From positions 306,999 through 370,998 of the forward strand of contig CAJINV010000005.1 of the NCBI GenBank assembly GCA_905178155.1: a stretch of 64,000 nucleotides of DNA, read 5' to 3'. Positions 45,777 through 56,192 of this stretch are shown here, piece after piece (within the stretch, counting starts at the first letter, position 1; each line of letters starts with the position of its first letter). A program made the translations under genes and the position numbers. Source of the stretch: Amoebophrya sp. A120. Lineage: Eukaryota > Sar > Dinophyceae > Syndiniales > Amoebophryaceae. The notes below the pieces were generated by a model that did not search any database, had not been told where the DNA came from, and saw nothing but the letters and a program-made list of their open reading frames with translations.

Positions 45777-46951
45777 TTTTGTTTGATGATCGGGGGTGAC
45801 TCGCAATGCCTCCCCTTGGAAGAATCTATCTGCTGCGCTTTTTGTGTTTTGTGGCTGCCACACCCTCGCGCCTAAAGTTCTCCGCTATTTTTTTTGAAAG
45901 GCGGCCACGTTCATCAAAGGCGTCTGGCTTTTCTTCCTCTGGTCGGTAGAGACGTGGCGAGTAATGTTATAGCTAACCTTCGCGCGCCCGTCTTGTTTTA
46001 GGGCTCTTTGCCGAAAGTTTTCGAGGCTTTCGCCTTGCGAAGTTCCAGGGAGGGATTCCATTTGTGTCTCCTTCCCTCGGAAGGGGTGTGTCTCTGGGAA
46101 TTCCGTCTTCATTTCGCCTTCCCTCGGAAGATCCATCCGTCCCTCTCGGAGTTACATTCCCGCTTCGCCTCCTCTCGGGAGACCCATTGCTCATGGGATT
46201 CCGTTTCCATTTCGCCTTCCTGGGGATGGTGTCAGTCTCGGGGGATTCCGTTTTGCCTTCCTGCGGAAGGTGTCTCGGGGGCCGCCATTTCGCCTTCCTT
46301 GCCCTCTGGTAGGTCTCTCCCTGGCGGAAGGACCGCTGCTTGATTGCCTCGTGGGGGAGTGTGAGTTGTTTATTTCCTGGCTGGCGCGAAGCTTTCGCCA
46401 TCGACTCCAGATTGATGAATGGCCCGAGCTTATTGACACCTCCTGCGCGACGTGGGTGGTTCGGGGTTTTTCTGTGCCCGGGCTCGCCGAGGCGTTTTGG
46501 ATTCGGCTTCGGAGCGCGCAGGTTTGCGGCTGTCCGGGGCTGTGCGCGTGTGCTTACAGCTTTTGCGCCGGGGGCCCCGGGTTTTTTCTTTTGTGTCCCG
46601 GGGCCTCGTCACATCTACGCCCCGGGGCCCCGGAACATGCATGGCCCGTCGGAAGGCAGGCCAGCCTTCGGTAAAGGTAGGGAGGCGGGGGGCCCGAAGC
46701 ACAGGCTGGCGCGTGCATGGTGAATAACGTTTGGCGGTGGAGGAGATAACGGGGCCCGCGCAGTGCTTCTCGCGGAAACGGGAAACGGGACACGCAACTT
46801 GATTCTAGGACCAAACCTGATTCCAGTCAACTTGATTCCAGAGTCCAACTTGATTCCATTTAACTTGATTCCGGTTACCAACTTGATTCCAACAATTTGA
46901 CCAACTTGATTCCTTGGATGTCCGTTTTGTTTGATGATCGGGGGTGACTCG
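45777..46951. repeat. 27-bp direct repeats 1.15 kb apart
   Basis: An identical 27-bp sequence containing GTTTGATGATCGGGGGTGAC occurs at 45777-45803 and 46925-46951, bracketing the repeat-rich segment. Confidence 0.8.
46797..46916. repeat. AACTTGATTCC interspersed tandem array
   Basis: Seven copies of AACTTGATTCC (two with one change) are spaced roughly 14-23 bases apart. Irregular spacing suggests a degenerating tandem array. Confidence 0.85.
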
Positions 46952-47349
46952 ATTTTGCTACCACTGGTGAGCAAAATGGAATTTTTTGACTGATAATTTG
47001 TCGTTCGGTCGCAGAATCCCTGCAGTCTTCTAGGTTTCCGTTGCTCGGAGGTGCGTGAGGCAGACGACAAATGCGCCCCAACGTCCAAAATGCAAAATGA
47101 AAATGGTTTTTATTACGACGCACTATCAATAGCATTCGTTTTCGTGACAGTGTAGGACTAGAAGCATTACGACAGAGTCAATGAGTAGCCCCTTCGGCTA
47201 GATACCCACGACAACGAATCACCGACGACCCCAGGTCATCGTGTTTGTAGTGTTTGCACTTTGAACGGGGACAGAAGCGACTTCTTTATCACAAATAAAA
47301 AAAAACGGAGTGCAGCTGCTCTACTAGTACGACACACGCACCAGCAAAA

Positions 47350-48135
47350 ATGGAAACTTCTTATGACGACGATCGTGGTGCGGCCTACCGCGAAGTCGTC
47401 CCTTCAGGTACTGCTGACGCCTCGAGAAGGCCTGTGGTCGGGCCGAACGCGAACAAGCCCAGACGAGTTCTGCGCAAGCTTGACCATATGACGTTTTTGG
47501 TTGGCGTTGGCGAAGAGCCCGGGGACCCTGCCCCGAAAATCGAGGTGCGCCTGCCGTGTTTGCTCCAGTGCCTGATGGGACCCTCGATCCCTAACAGCAC
47601 TTTGCCCCGGGACGCGGTGGTGATGCACCCGGACGAGTACGAAATCATCAAAGCCGCCCTGCAGGGGGAGTGGCAGGTGGTTCCCCTTTCCATGCCCGGA
47701 CACGCGCAGAATAACGGGTACCAGAAGAACGTCGCTTTCCAAAAAGTCATGGTGTCCGGCTTAAAATACAGTATGTACGGCGGTGGAGGGCAGGGCGCTG
47801 CTGCGGCTCAGACGGAGCAGCTGATCCAATTTTCGCGCGCGCAATCGTGGCCCAATCGCATCTTCATCATCGACGGTTGGGGGAGCTACCTGCAAACGGA
47901 GATCTCGGCATCGAATCCGAACCCGACCGAAGTGAAAATGAAAAATGGGCTGGGTTACGGGTTGATGTGGAAGCGCGAGCAGGCGTTTCTGAACGCGCAG
48001 CAAGGTGGAAGTACTGCGGCCGGTCAGGGCAAAGCAGTGGACAGGATCAAGCAGTTGACAGAAATGAAGTTCCAGGGGTTGATTACGGAAGCCGAATTTG
48101 AGCAGAAAAAAGCGAAAATCCTCGAGAGTGTGTGA
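47350..48135 (+). CDS. SHOCT-domain hypothetical protein, 261 residues
   Basis: Single exon. The C-terminal 31 residues (DRIKQLTEMKFQGLITEAEF and onward) match the SHOCT domain, a short two-helix module common at protein C-termini. The remainder is not recognised. It holds a central region with FIIDGWGSYLQTEI and a Gly/Ala/Gln-rich linker. No signal peptide or membrane segment is seen. The ATG at 47350 begins the open frame, and no introner is present. Confidence 0.75.
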   Translation: METSYDDDRGAAYREVVPSGTADASRRPVVGPNANKPRRVLRKLDHMTFLVGVGEEPGDPAPKIEVRLPCLLQCLMGPSIPNSTLPRDAVVMHPDEYEIIKAALQGEWQVVPLSMPGHAQNNGYQKNVAFQKVMVSGLKYSMYGGGGQGAAAAQTEQLIQFSRAQSWPNRIFIIDGWGSYLQTEISASNPNPTEVKMKNGLGYGLMWKREQAFLNAQQGGSTAAGQGKAVDRIKQLTEMKFQGLITEAEFEQKKAKILESV

Positions 48136-48639
48136 GTTTTGCTTTAGACGACCAGAAACTACATGTACATTAAGAATCTTCATCCGGTCATTAAGTTTAT
48201 TAACTTAGCAAACGGACGATATCGCTGCATATAGAACGACTGTCAAGTATAAATTGTTGTGGACAACGACTAGCGCGAGCGGACCCTGAGGATGTCCTGT
48301 GAAGCAATGACGCACGCCTTGACTTTGGTCGCAAATTTATGCATGCGAGTTCCAAGATTTTGCTTCAACGTTCGTAATCGCATCCTTGTATTGTATCATT
48401 GCTATCCTCTTTGTCTTTCTAAATTTTGTATTTAGGTTCCTTTCATCATTTCGACCATCATGCTGTCACTTTGTACTTTTATCAGTGTTTCCTCTTGATG
48501 CGCGTTATTGTAGAGACTGTAGAAGCTTTATTTCGTTTATTCATGCAGACACTAGCCTTCTCCCGCTTCCCGTGTTCAGTAACCTGCAGACTTAATAGTA
48601 TTCCGCTAGATGAATAGTAGCACTCAGCGTCTCTCTGTG
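48136..48639. other. Intergenic
   Basis: About 0.5 kb, T-rich. No feature seen. Confidence 0.6.
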
Positions 48640-49440
48640 GAGAATCGTTGTCGGCGCTTCAGCACAGGCAGGCCCATCTGCCGGCGATTTTCAAAGCGCC
48701 AGAACGGCTTTGGCGCGATCGATCCGGCGCCGGCCGGCGCGGCGGGCAGGTTGCCCGCTGCCGTCATCTTGCATGCTGGCGCCGGCGGGGCCGCGATCTG
48801 GCGGCGGGGGGCGGGCATGGTCGGGCACCGGCGTGGCCAGGGCCCGACACCGGCGTGGCCAGGGTCCGGCACCGGCGTGGCCACGACGTGGCACCGCCTT
48901 GGCCGCGGCCTGGCACTTGCAGGCATGGCCATGATCCCGCACCGGTTTGGCTATGCTCTGGCACAGGCAGGCAGGCAGGCTTGGCCATGATTCATCTGGC
49001 ACCGGCTTGGCCACGACCTGGCGCCGGCGGGCGCGGCCAGGCCATGTTCTGGCACCGGCCTGGCTTTGTCATGAGATGATCTGGCCCCGGCTTGGCCATG
49101 ACTTGGCGCCGGCTCCGGCTTGGCCACGACCCGGAGCCGGCTTGGCTTTGCCACCCCGGACCTGGAACCGGCTTGGCCATTGCCTGAGGAAGCGCCGGCC
49201 TTGCCGTGATCTGGCACCGACCGGCCTTGCCACGACCTGGCACCGGCAGGCTTGGCCATGGCGTGGCACCGGCCTGGCCATGACCTGGCACGGGCCTTGC
49301 CATGATCTGGCACCGGCTTGGCCATGATCTGGTGTCGGCCTTGCCGCGACCCGGCACCGGGCGGCTTGGCCATGATCTGGCGCCGGGTAGGTCGGCCATG
49401 ATCTGGCACCGGCTTGGCTTGCTTTGGCCATGATGTGGCA
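48640..49440. repeat. Degenerate TGGCACCGG minisatellite
   Basis: Many imperfect copies of a roughly 20-23-bp unit with consensus TGGCACCGGCTTGGCCATGA, GC-rich. Long open frames on both strands are products of the repeat. Confidence 0.85.
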
Positions 49441-49444
49441 CCGG

Positions 49445-49760
49445 GCGGCTTGGCAGGCTTCGCTGCTTCGAGGCTGGCTTCGCTGCTTCGAGGCTTCGCT
49501 GCTTCGGGGCTTCGCTGCTTCGGGGTTTCGCTGCTTCGAGGCTTCGCTGCTTCGAGGCTTCGCTGCTTCGAGGCGTTGCCGCTTCGAGGCTTTGCGGCTT
49601 CGAGGGTGCGCTGCTTCGAGGCTTCGCCGCTTTGAGGGTTCGCTGGCTGCTTCGAGGCTTCGCTGCTTCGAGATTTCGAGGCTTCGCCGCTTCGAGGCTT
49701 CGCCGCTTCGGCGTTTCAAGGCCTCATCGTTTCGAGGCTTCGCCGCTTAGAAGCTTGGGC
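49445..49760. repeat. 16-bp minisatellite, first block
   Basis: Tandem copies of GGCTTCGCTGCTTCGA with point changes. The unit length is not divisible by three, so all frames stay open, giving spurious long frames. Confidence 0.85.
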
Positions 49761-49764
49761 ACTT

Positions 49765-49890
49765 TGTCTGCATTTCGTTGTTGTTGTTTTTCGTTTCTAG
49801 TCTTTGTTTTCGTTTTGTTTTCATTCTTTGTTTGCGTTTTTCGTTTCTATTCTTTCTTTTCGTTTTTCGTCTCCGCTCTTTGTTTTCGAC
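49765..49890. repeat. T-rich 26-bp minisatellite, first block
   Basis: Diverged copies of a unit like CATTCTTTGTTTTCGTTTTT plus CGTTTC. The same unit reappears after the gap at 50834. Confidence 0.75.
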
Positions 49891-50019
49891 TTGGACCTGA
49901 TCTGGCACCGGTTTGGCCATGATCTCATCTGGCACCGGTAGGATTGGCGGGCTTCCTCTGGCCACGACCTGGCGCCGGCTCATGCTTGGAGGTACCGACC
50001 CGCAAACTGCTGCCCCGCC

Positions 50020-50590
50020 TCGCGGCTTCGGGGCTTCGCTGTTTCGGGTCTTCGCTGCTTCGGGGCTTCGGGGCTTCGCTATTTCGGGGCTTCGGGGCTT
50101 CGTTGCTTCGGGGCTTCGCTGCTTCGGGGCTCCGCTGCTCCGAGGCTTCGCTGCTTCGGGGCTTCGTTGCTTCGGGGCCTGGAGCCTTCGCTGCTTCGAG
50201 GGTCTGTTGCTTCGAGGCTTCGCTGCGTCGAGGCTTCCTTCGCTGTTTCGAGGCTTCGCCGCTTCGAGGCTTCGCTGGCTGCTTCGGGGCTTCGCTGCTC
50301 CGCGGGTTCCGTTCGCTGCTTCGAGAGTTCGCCGCTCCGGGGCTTCGCCCTTCGGGGCTTCGCTGCTTCGGGGGGCTTCGCTGCTTCGGGGGGCTTCGCT
50401 GCTTTGGGGCTTCGGGGCTTCGCTGCTTGTTCGAGGCTTCGCTGCTTGCTCGAGGCTTCGCTGCTTGGTCGAGGATTCGCTGCTTGTTTGAGGCTTCGCT
50501 GCTTGTTCGAGGCTTCGGGGCTTCGCTGTTTCGAGGCTTCGCTGTTTCGAGGCTCCGCTGCTTCGAGGCTTCGTCGTTTCGAGGCTTCGC
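50020..50590. repeat. 16-bp minisatellite, second block
   Basis: Tandem copies of GGCTTCGCTGCTTCGG and variants, up to the assembly gap. A short return of the TGGCACCGG unit (about 49890-49985) precedes it. Confidence 0.85.
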
Positions 50591-50833
50591 NNNNNNNNNN
50601 NNNNNNNNNNNNNNNNNNNNNNNNNNNNNNNNNNNNNNNNNNNNNNNNNNNNNNNNNNNNNNNNNNNNNNNNNNNNNNNNNNNNNNNNNNNNNNNNNNNN
50701 NNNNNNNNNNNNNNNNNNNNNNNNNNNNNNNNNNNNNNNNNNNNNNNNNNNNNNNNNNNNNNNNNNNNNNNNNNNNNNNNNNNNNNNNNNNNNNNNNNNN
50801 NNNNNNNNNNNNNNNNNNNNNNNNNNNNNNNNN
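50591..50833. other. Assembly gap
   Basis: A run of 243 N, placed between two minisatellite types, consistent with collapsed repeats. Confidence 0.99.
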
Positions 50834-50965
50834 CATTCTTTGTTTTCATTCTTTGTTTTCGTTTTTCGTTTCTATTCTTTGTTTTCGTTTTTCGTTTCCA
50901 TTCTTTGTTTTCGTTTTTCGTTTCCATTCTTTGTTTTTGTTTTTCGTTTCTATTGTTTGTTTTTA
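50834..50965. repeat. T-rich 26-bp minisatellite, second block
   Basis: About five well-kept tandem copies of a 26-bp unit beginning CATTCTTTGTTTTCG. Confidence 0.85.
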
Positions 50966-51441
50966 TTGCGGGATACTATTAAATAATGGGTTTTCTGACT
51001 TATAACTAGTCATGGTAGAGATTGCAATATCCGTTTATGTATACGTTGAAGTAAGGTTTTTACCATACTTTCTCGAACGCGCAAGCGTGGCAGGATGTTC
51101 TGATGTATCACAAAAGTGTGCTGGCTCCTTCCGATTTTCGATACTGCATGGTAAGCTTCTGAAACCGCTCCTGTGTGTACATGTTTCATTTTCGCACGAG
51201 GATTTACTTACGTTTACCGTGAGCGTATAAAAGTAATTCCGATAATTGTCGTGATTGATCAGGAGCAGGGCGTAGCTCTTATTGCTGAAAAGATCTTGTC
51301 CGTGATGAAAATTTGCCAAGAAGATAAGATGAAGATTACAGTGTGAAAAAATTTTTTTGAATTCATCACATTTCATTCGTTCGTCACCCCCTATTACGTA
51401 CCACGACTCCGCTGCCCCTGGTAAGTGCCCCTGCTACCATC
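50966..51441. other. Intergenic
   Basis: About 0.5 kb after the repeats. Nothing recognised. Confidence 0.6.
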
Positions 51442-52653
51442 ATGGCTTCCTCTTCTTCTTCCTCTCTTCGTGGGAACAATGCGGGTCTTTTCCTGCCCGC
51501 GTGGTCCGTAAAGGAGGGGGACGAGCAACGGGAGCAAGTGTGCGACTTTCTCTGGGACACCGACCAGGAATGCGGGTTTCTGGGGTCGCCCTGGAACGAG
51601 CACGAGCGCGCGCCGGCTTGGTACCGCAGCCCGTGGTCGGCGAAGTATTTCCGGGGCCCGCATTCCTTCCGCGAGGGCCGGTTGGTCAGCGTGGCGGAGA
51701 ACGAGGAACGACCACGGGAACGCGTGGACGAGTTGCTGGGACACATGAGAAGTACGGAGCAGGAATTCAACGATCTGTTCTCTAAATACGTCGATTACTA
51801 CTATGGCAAGGACGCTGCGGTCAGCACGGTAATTCTCTGGGCCCCGCACCAGCAGCAGAATTTTAGCAGCAGTACGTCAACATCAGCGGGTACGGCAACA
51901 AGTACAACGAGAATGGGGGCTGGTGGCGCGACCACAGGTTTTAATCCTCATCATGCGCCAGCCGCGTCAGGGGACCAGCGCAACATGAAGCTGAAAAACT
52001 CGTTTTTCCTTTCCGCGAGCGTGCTCGACCCGGAGGAGGACGCTGTGCTCGAGGGCGTCTTTCTAGTGAAAAAACTGGAAACCCACCCCGAAAAGGACCT
52101 CGTTCATCGTTCTGCTGAAGATGTGCCTCCATCGCTGCAAGATGGAGGCCGCGGAGTAGAGAGGAAAAATATTTCATCATCGTCTTCTTCGCAAGTAGAT
52201 GTTGAAAATGTGGTACAACATGAAAATAAATCCGTTGAGTGGAACGCGATCCACCGTATCCGGCTCTCCGAGCTTTCAGCCAAGAAGCTCCTCCACGCGG
52301 CGACGCAAACCACCTCGGTGTTCCGGGTGTGGACCTGCGTGATCCTGACGCACAGCACGAAACAGGAAAAGGCGGGCCAGGTGGTGCAGCGCACCCGGGA
52401 GGAGAAGCACCGGAAGGGGAAGCGGGTGGAGATTTTTGGGAGGATGGTGGAGAACATCGAGAACGAGATCCGAAACACGCTGGAGAGTGTGTATCTCCCG
52501 AAACACCAAGATTTGCTGCTGCAGGAGCTGAATTGCATGGGGCCGAACCTGCAACAGCAGAAAAGCCAATTGCGCTCTGAGTTGCAGGCCAAGCTCGTCC
52601 AGGACATGATGATCGTGGAGCAGGATGATGAAAAGGAAGATTTCCAATTATGA
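51442..52653 (+). CDS. CAPZB: F-actin capping protein subunit beta
   Basis: Beta subunit of the CapZ heterodimer, which caps barbed ends of actin filaments. Single exon, 403 residues. Recognised by FLWDTDQECGFLGSPWN followed by WYRSPWSAKY (equivalent to the family's YRSPWSNKY), then FNDLFSKYVDYYYGKDAAVS leading into VILW. Later come GVFLVKKLE, WNAIHRIRLSEL and the C-terminal GRMVENIENEIRNTLESVYL. The usual length is about 270 residues. The excess comes from Ser/Thr-rich insertions (about residues 135-175 and 225-265). The N-terminal helical bundle is short compared with the family. The alpha subunit is not in this window. Confidence 0.85.
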   Translation: MASSSSSSLRGNNAGLFLPAWSVKEGDEQREQVCDFLWDTDQECGFLGSPWNEHERAPAWYRSPWSAKYFRGPHSFREGRLVSVAENEERPRERVDELLGHMRSTEQEFNDLFSKYVDYYYGKDAAVSTVILWAPHQQQNFSSSTSTSAGTATSTTRMGAGGATTGFNPHHAPAASGDQRNMKLKNSFFLSASVLDPEEDAVLEGVFLVKKLETHPEKDLVHRSAEDVPPSLQDGGRGVERKNISSSSSSQVDVENVVQHENKSVEWNAIHRIRLSELSAKKLLHAATQTTSVFRVWTCVILTHSTKQEKAGQVVQRTREEKHRKGKRVEIFGRMVENIENEIRNTLESVYLPKHQDLLLQELNCMGPNLQQQKSQLRSELQAKLVQDMMIVEQDDEKEDFQL

Positions 52654-53129
52654 GGATTTCTTGCAAGGTTTTTGTTTTTGATAATCGCGGACCACAATGC
52701 TAAGAATCGCAGTCGCCTCTTAGTTACGGGTGGAACGGTAGCAAAGCAGCAAGTTGATCATCCTGGCGTCGCTTTGCAGAGTGTGATTTGCTTCGCACTT
52801 GTTTTTTTTTCAGTGCTGCAGCGTGTTCGTGACTGCCAGATCATCAATGAAGGACAGGAAGCGAAAGCAGCAAAAGTCACAGAATAAGAAACCCGACTCA
52901 TGTGTGTATTGTTTCGCTGAAATACTTCTCTTCACCAATTTTTCTACAGGAGAACAGACGGAGCCGTGCTTCCACTCTACTCGGTTCTGCTTTTCTTTGC
53001 TGTGGTCTTTCCATGCACTTTCTTCATCAATGAACAATTCTTTTCAAAACACACAAAAATTCACCATGAAGTTGTGAAAGTGTAAATCTCGTAAAGTGTA
53101 GTAGAAATAACCCTCAAACGTGATCAAAC
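52654..53129. other. Intergenic
   Basis: About 0.5 kb, AT-rich. Nothing recognised. Confidence 0.6.
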
Positions 53130-56100
53130 ATGTTGCTCCGCCAGCACGCCTCGGGCTTGCTTGTCGCAAGCCTTTCTCTACTGCTGCTATTCAGCGCTAC
53201 AGACTGCGGCGCAGCTGCTTCCATCGGGGCCCCGAACCTAGCATCGGGCGGGACTTCCACGGAGCATGATGAAGTAGAAGAGCTCACTGCTAAGGCAGCC
53301 TCAGCAGACGCCGAGGACAGCGAGCCGGATATTTATTTCAATCCAAAACTGAATATTACGAACCAGCTGGAACAAGCTAGGCGGGAAGAACCATGCGGGT
53401 TGTCTACTACTTCAACGGAGCTTCCAGTGGTGAGTTCCAGAACAGGTGACTTATGTCGCAACAGGACGAGCATCTTGGGACGAGGACCCTCGTCGTCCAC
53501 ATTGGGATCTTCCCTACGCGATCTCCCCGAAATAGGCACGCCAGGAGAACAACCTGCAGCGACTGCAGCGAGTGCGGCGTCAGCCTCTATTTCCGGAGCG
53601 TCTTCCTCCGCCGGCAGCGTAGGTAGTGCTGGGAGCGCTTCTTACAGTTTTCCGGCTTTTAAGCGACATCCTGTAGGAGTTGTTGCGAGGAGAAATACTA
53701 ATAAAGATCGACAAGGCCGCGCCGAAGAGTCGATTCCGTGCGAGAAGCTTCGTGGATGGGGTGACATCTTCTTGCAGAATCGTTTCTCCTCATCCGTGCC
53801 GTCACCTGGCACTGGTCGTCTATTGACCATGAGGAGCCAGAGCAGGACGGAGGACTTTCACGCCAACATCGATTGCGGCAGGATGAAAAAGGACTACAGT
53901 AAGGATTTTACGCAGACCATTGCAGCCGAAGATGAAGATCATGCTTTCGCAAATAAAGTAGCCGCGGAAATGAACGAGCATTTCGACGTTTGGATGCAAA
54001 AGCAGAGAGAAGCGGCCAGCACTCCCTCGAGCTCGAGCACCAGTAGGCCGATGGGTGGAGCGGGTAAAACTACGGAAAATATCAGAGTGCCAGCTCCTGC
54101 TGCACCGACGGCGCTCCAACCCGACGCACAGGAAGCAGTAGGCAAGCGACCTCCACTACTAGCACAGCAGGATATAATGTCTACCATCACGATGGAGGAC
54201 GGTATTGCCGGTCTTAACCTGTCACCAGCCGAGGCGGCAGCGAATCAAAATTATCCCCAGAACGTTAACAAGGAACAGTTTTGCTGCGAGGCACTGTTGC
54301 GGTGTTTTGACTGCGGGCTGTGGAAATTTTTGTGCGTAAAGATGAACGATAAACGGCTGAAAACCTTGGCCGCCTACAAGGAGCAAGTACGAAGAGGGAA
54401 AGGAACAGCGGAAAATAGTAGAGATCACCGAGATCATCGTTGTGAGGCGGTAGGCGCGCAGAACTACTACGCTCGTCATCGTCGAGAAGACCACGACCAG
54501 CACGAACCACGACTGAGGCGCGGGTCAACAAGCGTACTACCGTCTGATGTGTCTACTTCACTTGCACAGGGACAGGAGACTTTTTATCCGCTGAATAGTG
54601 GCCGCCCTGCTGCTGCTGCTCCCCCATCGCGACCATGGTCCGCGCTGTCCTTCTCAGCACCAGCACCCGTAGGTGCATTGGTGTCTCCGCGCCGAAGCCA
54701 TTTGTTCCAAAACGAGTCGGGCGCAGCTAGGATGAGACGAAGCGAAGTGCTGGGTCCGGAACAGCAACAGGATCCTCATAGGACACGAAGTCTTGGTACT
54801 AATTCGGTACTTGATGAAGACCGGGACGACGACCACGACCAAGAACTCCAATCCTTTCCGCCGATGAAGCGCTTTGAATTAAAAACTATCAATGGTGTCG
54901 TCAGCGCATATACCACGGCGGACGGAGAGCCGTTGGCCCCGTGGGTTAGCGGGCTGTTTTTCACGGAGAACGGGAAGGTTCTGATCCAGCAAAGAGAGAA
55001 CAAGCCACGACGAGAAAACAATGCGGAGGCCGCTCGCGCCCTGAAGCAGAAGCTGCTGGGCGATGAGACTGGACCTGGTGCAACTACCTCCACTGGGAGG
55101 GCCCACGAGGCGAAAACATCAAACCAGTCTTCTTCAGAGAAGAGAAAAGAAGAAGACAAGCTTGATTCGGGACAAATCGAATTAGATTTAGAGTCCTCGC
55201 AGGCAAAAAGAGAAACTGCTTCATATTTCTCGTCCACCACGACCCCGACGGGTAACAAACAGGTTCTCAGACAACAGAAGTCCCTCCGCAGGCCGGACGT
55301 GCGGAGAACGGATTTATTTCTCTTTCAGGACGAGGACATCAACACTGTTGCCGAGAAAAGCGGTGTCAACATTTCAGCAAGGTACGCACCGGAGGACCAA
55401 CAAAGAGCAGGCTTTTCTTCGCCTGAACCACTTCCTTCGAAAGAGATTTTCGAAAAAACGGTACCAGCAACCTGCAGCTCATCATCGTCTGATCTCTACA
55501 GGGGCGATGGTCACAAGAATAAACACCCACCTTCGCATATCACGCAGAAAAAAACTGGCAGGTCATATTTGTAATGCAAAAATAAATAGACAAGAACTTG
55601 CATCGCATGCCCGAAATAGCATGCTACGAGGTCGCCCATGACAGATTTTTCCGTGTATTTATTTTTGCATTACAAATATGCCCTGCCAGCTTTTTTCTGT
55701 GGGATACCGCAACAAGAACAGGAAAAAGAAGCTGTCTTCGCTGGACTGGACGGCATGCCGCGGATCCGTTTTACCTTTGATGACGCGTGTCTGCAGCAAA
55801 TGGCGGAAGCGGCTTCTTGTCGTGGGGGTGGGGCCGGTGGTCCTTCTTCTGTGATGACGTCTTTAGAAGCGAGACGGAGCATGAAATTTCTCTTGCCGAC
55901 GAAGCAGGACTTCTTGTCTAGTGAGAGTCGAAATTCAATAGAACCAGGACCTGCTAGTACTTCCGCGAAGCCGGAGGGGACAAGCACAGGCAGTTCAGTT
56001 TCGCTCCTCTCCGGACATGCGACATGCAACGACCATGCCTTTGGCCGGAGTGTCGCGAAGAAGATTTGCGGCATGGGGCAGATCGTTGGGACTACGGTGC

Positions 56101-56192
56101 GAATGGACGATGATTTTTCTGCGAGCATCCTGAAACTCATGGATGAGTGTCCGAGTGAGCAGGCCGACGAAGGCTGCTTCTCGTGTACGTAG
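53130..56192 (+). CDS. Secreted or membrane-anchored low-complexity protein, 962 residues
   Basis: Not recognised. Two exons, 53130-55537 and 55712-56192, sum to whole codons. Residues 1-28 form a clear signal peptide or signal anchor (leucine-rich core LVASLSLLLLFSATDCG). Most of the protein is Ser/Ala/Thr/Glu-rich and probably disordered. Two more ordered patches stand out: FCCEALLRCFDCGLWKFLCV (54280-54340) and a stretch around TTADGEPLAPWVSGLFFTEN (54915-54970). A short Cys-rich tail ends the protein at TAG 56190-56192. The only intron is a family E introner. Confidence 0.7.
55538..55706. mobile_element. Introner, family E, shortest copy (169 bp)
   Basis: TATCACGCAGAAAAAAACTG at the left and GCTTTTTTCTGTGGGATA at the right. 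Flanks TCGCA and CCGCA differ at one base. In-frame join of 55537 to 55712. Very similar throughout to 33306-33480. Confidence 0.93.

Larger units (their letters stand above)
44913..47349. other. Intergenic with repeats
   Basis: No supportable gene in 2.4 kb. The stretch 46020-46330 contains diverged copies of a unit with TTTCGCCTTCC and GGAAG. The stretch 46420-46700 is GC-rich. Two specific repeats are listed separately. Confidence 0.5.

Noticed and set aside
49069-50927. Long open frames across the minisatellites and the N gap
   Set aside because: They are translations of the 16-bp and other repeat units and of N positions, not genes.
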